From Klebsormidium nitens (lineage: Eukaryota; Streptophyta; Klebsormidiophyceae; Klebsormidiales; Klebsormidiaceae), in the NCBI GenBank assembly GCA_000708835.1, contig DF237012.1:124001-188000 (forward strand): 64,000 nt of DNA, written 5' to 3'. Position 1 is the first letter of the stretch. The number at the start of each line of letters is the position of its first letter. Below, in pieces: positions 57,187 through 64,000 of this stretch. Under the pieces are notes generated by a model, which saw only the letters and a list, made by a program, of their open reading frames with translations, ran no database searches and had not been told where the DNA came from. The position numbers and the translations under genes are program-made.

Positions 57187-59406
57187 TCACGCGCAGGCGG
57201 GCAGGTCACCCGGGTCCGCGGCGCAGGCCTCGGGGCAACACTTCGATGCGTCAAGGTTGCGGTTAAAGCACTGGTTAGGCTGACCCGAGCTGGGGTCGCA
57301 GGCCGGGGTTGGGTTAGGTTCGAGGAGTTGGGTGTGCAATGGAGCGAGGGTCATAGTATGGGTGTGTACTGGAGCAAGGGTTTGGGTATGGAGTGTCTTT
57401 ACTGGGATACTAAAGCACGTGGGCTCTGGACCGGGGTTCGCTGGGCACTGCGGAGAATACAAGATGGTTTGACGGGTTAAGCATAGTTGGTTACGCGCTC
57501 GTTAGCAGCTGGTTCTACGTCCAAATGACCAAAGTCGAGCAGGAACCAGACAAAAGTCTGGTTACCGAGCCTGATTAGCATTCGAACCTTTCTGAGAAAG
57601 TAACAGGCGCCAACGCAATTCTTCGGACCAGCAAGACAAGGAGACCCGCTTGCGCGCAAAGACATCAGGAAGACAACGTCAATCTCAGGCGATGACGCAT
57701 GGAGATTGAGTGAACATTTATTCATTGAACCTGCTGTTCGCTTTGCGACACCCAAAGAAAACTACTTTCGATTGAGCACGGCCTTTTGGAAAGTACGGGA
57801 GCTGCTCTTGGGTAAGAACTTAAGAGGGGCAGAGGTTAAGAGCTTTCAGATCAGTCCCGGCGCGACTCAAACCCTGTGAACTCTTATTGGCGATCTCCCT
57901 CTCAAAACGAAAACGAAGCAGACTTCATGGATCTCACAGCCGCCATTTCCTTTGGGAGCTTTACAAACAAAAAAAGGGTCACAGTCAAACTCGGCCACAA
58001 ACGGAGACTAAGCGAGGCCGGGCCGAAAGAAAGAAAGGCGAGCGAAAGGACGCTGGATCCAAAACTTAAAATGCTCACGGGATGAGCGAACGAGCAGCAG
58101 ACAAACTTCGTTTTGTCATTATTGAAGCACGCTCCGGGTGCCCTACTGAGCGGATCGCAGAGGGGACCGCATTCGGCCCTGCCGTCGGGCGCCAATTGGC
58201 ACTGCGCAGAGGGAGACACGTGTCAGCATGTGGCCATGCATGGAAGAGGAAGCTGCTGTCGAGGCGAGAGAATAGGCTCGGACCTAGTACATCCCTTCCT
58301 CTCCAAATGCGTTCATTCTTGTGGAGGCAACTGAGGGTGGTCTTTTGCAATAATTCTCTGCTTCGTGTTGTTGGGAATCTCCACTCATACAATGGACGCG
58401 GCTAAAAGGATGTGGCTAGATGAAAAAGGCCGACAAGCAGAACGGTCCGCGACAAAAAGTACAACGCAAGCAGAGAACCTTCATCTAGCCTGTACACAGA
58501 GTTTTGGGATTCAACCTCTAATCCGGCTCTAGCTTACACCCATAACTGTTTTCGGAAACTTTGGACTTTCCTTCGAACCTGGAGAATCGTCCACTTTCTT
58601 CAGCAATCGAAACTTTTGCAGTAGCTTCTGAGCGTCTGAAACATAACAACGTCTTACAGTCCGACAACTCGGAGATCCCGTGCTGCTGAATAAGCACCAG
58701 AGCAGGTTGCATAAGGTGATGTCAGCATGTAAAGGACTCATGACGTCGCATGACGGACTTACAAAGCGACTCTTGCAGCACACGGGGTTCCTGCCGTTTG
58801 CTTCGTAGCACGAGTACGGAGCCCCATACAGATCGCAAGGCTCCGCGTAGCTTCCAATATCTTCTGCAAAGGATACACGCCACGTTTTGGTCTACGTTTC
58901 TTCTCTGAATGACCCGGACTTTTGGTCTTTCATATTTGCTTTTCTGCATCCAATGCTTCCTCAATTGCTTGTCAGCCTTTTTCGCTCGGGCGCTCAGCCA
59001 GCATCGATCTACAAGGTGACTATGCGACTAGGCAAAACTGTCCGAAGTGTGAGGACATGCTAGTTCCGCATGTGGATGAGCTGATCTGAGAAACGAAAGT
59101 ACTCTCTGCTGGCAATCTCACCCTTCTGAATCGAAAACTTCGTTTTCGGGGACAATCAAGTCATCCGGACTTTGATTGATCTCAAAGGGTGTTCTTAGTA
59201 TCCAGTCTAGTTTCCCATTTGGTAATAATGACAAAGCAAGCTTCCTCCTCCGGAATCGCATTCCAGTGATGCATACCCTCACAGGCAAAGAGTCTCCAGG
59301 CGCAAGAACGTCATCATGACGTAGCAGACAGCTCACCTATGGGCCTCCTCGCCTCTGAGCAAGCCACGCCAAGCACCAGCAGGAGGACTGCGGTTCGGAC
59401 CGCCAT
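57187..59406 (-). CDS. Secreted cysteine-rich protein A, three CC-module repeats
   Basis: Four exons, 59406-59337, 58863-58763, 58201-58079 and 57447-57187, encode 184 residues. The signal peptide is MAVRTAVLLLVLGVACSEA. The three modules are CDLYGAPYSCYEANGRNPVC, CDPLSRAPGACFNNDKTKFV and CDPSSGQPNQCFNRNLDASK, each completed by a Cys-Cys pair. Exon 3 opens with CQLAPDGRAECGPLC. Exon 4 has a Thr/His/Pro-rich spacer (TLAPVHTHTMTLAPLHT) and ends CPEACAADPGDLPACA. The mature part has 18 cysteines. Exon 3 is symmetric (0-0) and all introns match gene B, so the modules look like duplicated exons and the genes like tandem duplicates. No catalytic motif is visible. It could be an extracellular-matrix, adhesion or defence-type protein; function is unknown. 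Confidence 0.82.
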
Positions 59407-62018
59407 TGCTGACGTCAGCGGTACGTAGTAGGTCAAAGTGCAGGTCCTCTGTAGGAATTTCTAATTACGACAGCTCTTCTCACGTTGTTAAGGGCTGTTT
59501 CTTAGGACCGACCAGAAAGTGGCCCGTCAATCTGCTTCAAGATTTTATGGCCACCAAAGGGCAGGCTCTTTATGAAGAATGGGAGTAATGTAGTAATATA
59601 CACTTGTCTTTCGAGGGTGTTGATTTAGGGGGCAACAACTTGAAGACTCTTTCTTTGGATGCGCTTGCTAATCTGTTGGTGGGGGGCATTTGGATCTTCA
59701 AGGAAAGCTTCAGCAGGTCTTTCAAAGTACTGTTGTTATGATGCGCGTTGCTTGACCTCAAGAGCGCTCAAAGTAACGGCGGATCAAACACCCAACCTGC
59801 GCACTGCCAGTCAGCTCCGAGTTGTCAATTCATGGTCAAGCCAAGTTCTCGCGCTCGATCGAGAGTTTTTAAGCTTATATAGCTACAAATTAGTGGTGCA
59901 TGCAAGATGCTGTTAGGGTCCGCCCGCAGCTGTGTGCAGTGTGCCCCAAAACTACTGACCTAAGATGGTCCACAAGTCCACGCTTTCACTTCGCCAACAG
60001 ATTGAGAACAGCAAATAATCAACGCGCTTTCAAAATGATCAGGCTCCGGATGGCCCCCGGCCTTCTGAGCTGAATTGTGGCAGCTTTTGACTGAAGCAAG
60101 TATTGCGAAGTTTGACTCTCGACTGTCCCAGGTGAGTCGGCGACTGAGGCGTTACAAGTTGCGTAGAGGGAGTGCGCTGACGTGAGTTCCAGTCCCCGGC
60201 CGGGCCTGCTAAGCGCGCGGGTGCGTCCGTTTGAGTGATATGCGACAAGTTCCCGGGGCGCACCGCCACTGAATTCAACAAACATCATAATAAGCCGAGA
60301 TAATAAGAAGGTAACCGCACTGGGACGGTAGGGTTAGTTTGATAGTTAGGGTGGGTACGGGTGCGGAGCATCTGGGTTAGGGCTTAATCTGAGTATTAGT
60401 CGAAGCTTGCTATCGTCTTTCTTGAGATTTATCGCGCCGCACGATAAATAACAGTACGAGTTGAAACCGAGCGGAGCCGGGCCGGCGTCTAGTGGACTCT
60501 GCTGATCAGTCACGACCGTGGAAGTTGAAGATGTGGACACGGCTGCATTATTGGAACTGAGCACGCACTGATGATCGAAAGAGTCGGAAATCAGAAAGAC
60601 TAAGTACCTATTGCGGTTGCGTCACAGGCCGGTCCCCCGAGGTCCGCTGCACATTGTCAAATTTCTCCCTCTTGCTTTCCAAAGGCCAGCCTGTCAGTGG
60701 AGAGGCACCTAATTATACCTGAGTCGATGACGGTGTGCAAGCTAATCTGCATGCAGAATGCTTTAGAATTTGAATCACACAGGACGTCTACTGGCAGATA
60801 GGACCGTACTGTTTGGTTCATGTAACGCCATGCAGGAGTTTGTGAAGCTGACTGCAAAGAACCGGAGGGGACTGAGAGGAGGCAGCGAGGGCGAACTTAG
60901 CCCGTGAATAGTAGCCCTTCAGACTTGCGTCGCTCTGCTAGCCTTCTCCCACTGCAGCAGAACTCACAATGTGTCAGAAAAGAAGCCCGGCAGTGCAGCT
61001 ACAGCCAGGCCGGGTAAAACATCGGTAAACCAAGCCAACTACTAGTCACTTTCAAACTATGAGGAACCAGCCATCACAAATTGATCAAAACTGAGTGCCA
61101 GCTAGCACCTGCATGTATGGCAGCACCCGAGTTTCTATGCGGCTATCCGAGTCGCAGTAGCTCACTAAGGCAAAAAGGTAAGTGACCTGCAGTTTCAGGC
61201 TCGCCTCTGGATAGTCCATGCATGCACTCAGCTGCTTTTCTGTAATTGAAGAAGGGCACTAAACGTGAGGCTTCGCGTTGAGGTTTATAAGGTTACTTCA
61301 GCAGATTGCGATGCGTTATTTGGTGAAAGTCGTCCTTGAAAAATATTGTGGACATCGATTGCAGATGGGTGATACTTGAAGGCATTTCAGTATATAAAAA
61401 GAATCTTGACTACTTGACCTACGTACTCTTGTTGTCCGTATGCCGCTCTTGCCGCAGACGTATAACGGTTCACCGTCACGGATGAAGCACTAGAAATTCA
61501 ACTTTGAAGCCACCCCGTTCCTTCTGTCCTATTGTTATCACTTCCACTTTCAGTCTAGCATTTGGTCCGTCGCTCCAGAACTCCTCCTTACGGTTGTCAA
61601 CTCAAAATTCACAGTCAACAATAACCGTTCGTTGTCGGAACCAATTATAAAAACCCTCTCAACGTCCAAGCGCGATGGTTAAGACCCAAGCTACAATCTG
61701 TTCATTTCCATACGTGGGCTGCTACTGTCTAGTAAAAGAAGCCCTCGTTCTCGTATGTTTTGCCAGATCTGAAGTAGCTTACCCCAATTCTTCTGGTCGT
61801 ATCTCAACACTGTGATTCTTACTGCCAATCACGGTGGGCCAGCTGCGTCTTGGAGACAGGTCTCTTCGTTCTGTGATCAAACCGAGCGAAAAGGCTCGGA
61901 CTAATGCATTCGCTTTTACATTGCACGGCCCACATTTCACCCGCCCAGTCCGTTACAATTTAGGGATTACATAAGTTATCCAAGGTCGAGTGCAAATAGC
62001 AGGTGGGACAGACACCTC
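59407..62018. other. Intergenic, with duplicated flank and no supported gene
   Basis: It includes the duplicated flank at 59940-60600. Between 60601 and 62018 open frames are few and short, and I find no gene, RNA or repeat family. Confidence 0.5.
59940..60600. repeat. Duplicated upstream flank, copy next to gene A
   Basis: Counterpart of 54540-55160, sharing CTCCGGATGGCCCCCGGCC and GGCTGCATT with GAGCACGCACTG in the same order and spacing. A minus-strand frame here (around 60350-60564, CVLSSNNAAVSTSSTSTVV) has a possible acceptor before TGCGTGCTC that is shared by both copies, but no complete gene could be built. Confidence 0.6.
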
Positions 62019-63900
62019 TCATACGTCCAGATGATCCGCCGGCGCCATCTCAACTTCCTCCGTAATCTCCCCACTCTCGTTCCTACTCCGCTCCCGACTC
62101 GACTCCGACACTACCAGCCCCGAGCTCAGGTCGCAGACGGGGCACGCGCGCGCGCCCCCTGCTAGCTCGCGCGTGCACTCTTTGCAGGCGACGTCGTGCT
62201 GGCAGGGCAGGTCGCTGGTCGCCGCGCGCGGCTTCGAGTGGCAGACGAGGCACAGGGGCTTGTCGCTGGAGGCTTTGGTGCGACCCAGAAGGCCTTCTTG
62301 GGACGTGGACGAGGACGCACCGGAATCGGGTTTTGAAGGGGACTGCAGGGAGAGAGTCTGCTGTGAGAATATGATGGGATGGAGACGATAGAGTGAGCGG
62401 TCTGATCCAATATTCAAGCTAGAAATTGCAGGGGATCTTTGCCTTTAGGCTGGATGGGAAGAAGTAGATGGAGCATCTATCTTTGAAGTTGATCTTTGGA
62501 TCATAAGACAGGCAAGGGTCAGAAAAGAACACATAGTCAGCGGTGACGGTAAGTCGGATCCAGTTACAAGACTCCCGCAAGACGAACCAGTTGCTTGCCG
62601 CTCAATCATCCCCGTCCAAGTAAGACACCCCGAAAGCTGCCTCTAGTTTAGGAAACGGAATAATCCCATCCGTCTTACGAAAAACAAAGCCCAACGTTCT
62701 TCAAAGTTATGATCAACCACTCACGGAGTCGGTTAGGTCGATGACCACGTGCGGGGGGATCCCCTCGTCGTCCTCCGCGAGCGGCAGCAGCGTCTCGACG
62801 ATGTCGCCCATCAGCGGCCGGTAGTCAGCCTCCGCCTGTACACACATGGCCGCGATCGCGGCGACCGTGCAGAGCGACTTGATAGGAAAGCGCCCGCCGA
62901 GCGCTGGGTCCGCCATCTCGAGGAGTTTGTCCTTGTTGCTTAGGTTGGGGCCCGCCTGGAGAGCGGAATCGGAACACGTGAGCGGAACGGCGAGATGACG
63001 TGCATACGACCAAAGTAAGTAATGCTTGAGGAGAAAATCTGCGGAGAGCTGAAGCGATGGAGATAGGCGATCCGCAAGACTCTGTCAACCAGCGGAAAAA
63101 ACTGGCAGCAAAAAGACAACGTAAGCTACTTGAACGGAATTTGTCAAAGCGGTCAATAAACGTTCTTACGCATCTCTAGTCAATAACGTAAACAACAACG
63201 GACATTCACGGAGGCAGAATCTTTGACAGTAAACGAAGCAAGTATTCTGCAAGGGAGGGACTTCGACCACTATTCTCTGAGCACTCCCTCCCAAGCCGAA
63301 ACGTGGGTTGTGAATTTTGTGATCACAACCGGTGCTTATACAGAAACAGCAATCCAATCAAAATTCTGGAAGATTTCGAACGGAAGATGCACCCGCCAAC
63401 TCACCCACGACACCAGGCTCTGTTCTTTGGGCGGTCGCCGGATGTCAACCGGGCGCCGCCCGGTGATGAGCTCCAGGAGCACGACGCCGTAGCTGTACAC
63501 GTCCGACTTCTCGGTCAAGTGCCCGGTCATCACGTACTCGGGGGCGACCTGCGAAGCGGCGCAGAGTGGGAGTGAGAGCAGAATTCGCGACCCGGGTCGC
63601 CCGCAAGATGAAACGAAGTGGATTGAAATTGACCGCTTCAAAAGAGAAGAGGCTCTGAGCGCAGATGCAGGAGTCAGACGAGGGAGTGGAAAGCGGGGAC
63701 TCAATTCCTTGTGACAAACGAAGACAAGCCTCCTACTATCCGAGCAGATTGAGCTGCTTGCGGCCCCTGAAATGTTGACTGGCTATGTACAGGGTTTCAG
63801 AATCGTTTGATCAACTTACATATCCGAAGGTACCCAATACGCGCGTGCTGATGTCGTCGTTGTGATTGGGCGCCAGTTTGGCCAGCCCAAAATCGGCGAC
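62019..63900 (-). CDS. Receptor-like cytoplasmic kinase with C-terminal RING finger, 3' part
   Basis: Four phase-0 exons lie in the window: 63900-63820, 63548-63405, 62955-62725 and 62342-62019. The first has [20 protein letters not shown] and ends in GTFGY, the DFG-containing activation loop. The second has [20 protein letters not shown] and [15 protein letters not shown]. The third has [18 protein letters not shown] and [20 protein letters not shown], completing a C-lobe typical of PBS1/PBL (RLCK VII) kinases, which relay signals beneath plasma-membrane receptors. The last exon encodes a Ser-rich linker and a C3HC4 RING finger, [20 protein letters not shown] then CKEC and CPVC, followed by a Ser/Glu-rich tail. 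Such RINGs usually make E3 ubiquitin ligases. The N-lobe, catalytic HRD loop and start lie beyond the right edge. The fusion rests on frame, strand and a strong acceptor; a separate RING gene starting at 62417 is the alternative. Confidence 0.78.
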
Positions 63901-64000
63901 CTGCAAGAGCCCAAGAAGTCCGTTTACTAAACTGGCCTTTCAAATTGCGCTATGGGTTTACGAGATCTGAACTGCTTGACTACACTCTGAAATATGAAAG

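Noticed and set aside
56896-57480. 194-codon plus-strand open frame
   Set aside because: It is antisense to the last exon of secreted gene A. The minus strand has the Cys modules and closes in frame.
62019-62417. Independent small RING-finger gene starting at the ATG at 62417
   Set aside because: A strong acceptor (CTCCCTGCAG) at 62343 and continuous phase 0 with the kinase exon favour fusion. Not fully excluded.

Overview
The window is nuclear DNA from a photosynthetic eukaryote of the streptophyte (land plant and charophyte) line. Most genes are split into many short GT-AG exons. The recognisable proteins are plant-like: a plant-type FASCIATA1 subunit of CAF-1, a COG7 that follows the plant protein along its whole length, a receptor-like cytoplasmic kinase of the PBS1/PBL kind, and two chloroplast-targeted TPM-domain proteins. 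The introns, base composition and gene set suggest a charophyte alga such as Klebsormidium, but the species is inferred. I saw no rRNA, tRNA, CRISPR array or intact transposon.

Layout. 0.1-0.7 kb: 3' end of a Sec14/CRAL-TRIO lipid-binding protein (+). 1.4-10.6 kb: complete 11-exon COG7 (-). 11.3-18.9 kb: complete 13-exon FAS1 (+), head-to-head with COG7 over a 0.64 kb shared promoter carrying an E2F-like site. 20.0-27.6 kb: complete 10-exon cytosolic seryl-tRNA synthetase (-). 28.9-33.2 kb: a MYND zinc-finger protein (+) with one frame break. 34.1-37.0 kb: a small GNAT acetyltransferase (+). 38.3-47.8 kb: two tandem paralogues of a chloroplast TPM-domain membrane protein (-). 48.7-50.4 kb: a diverged inverted duplication holding two unrecognised reading frames. 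51.7-59.4 kb: two tandem paralogues of a small secreted cysteine-rich protein (-), each with three copies of a C-x5/6-P-x2-C-[FY]-x8-CC module that I cannot assign to a family. 62.0-64.0 kb: 3' part of a receptor-like cytoplasmic kinase whose last exon appears to add a RING finger (-).

The genes do not form one pathway; they are ordinary neighbouring nuclear genes for Golgi tethering, chromatin assembly, translation, acetylation, the thylakoid, secretion and signalling. Exon models were built by hand from splice motifs, homology and reading-frame continuity. The models for COG7, FAS1, SerRS, both TPM genes and both secreted genes close exactly in frame.

The most unusual feature is structural. 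In COG7, SerRS and one secreted gene, short tandem duplications (period about 85-165 bp) start inside an exon, cross its splice site and run into the intron, leaving one to six decayed copies of exon end plus splice site. About nine junctions are affected. None was seen in the plus-strand genes. Several introns also appear to use GC donors, including one conserved in both TPM paralogues.
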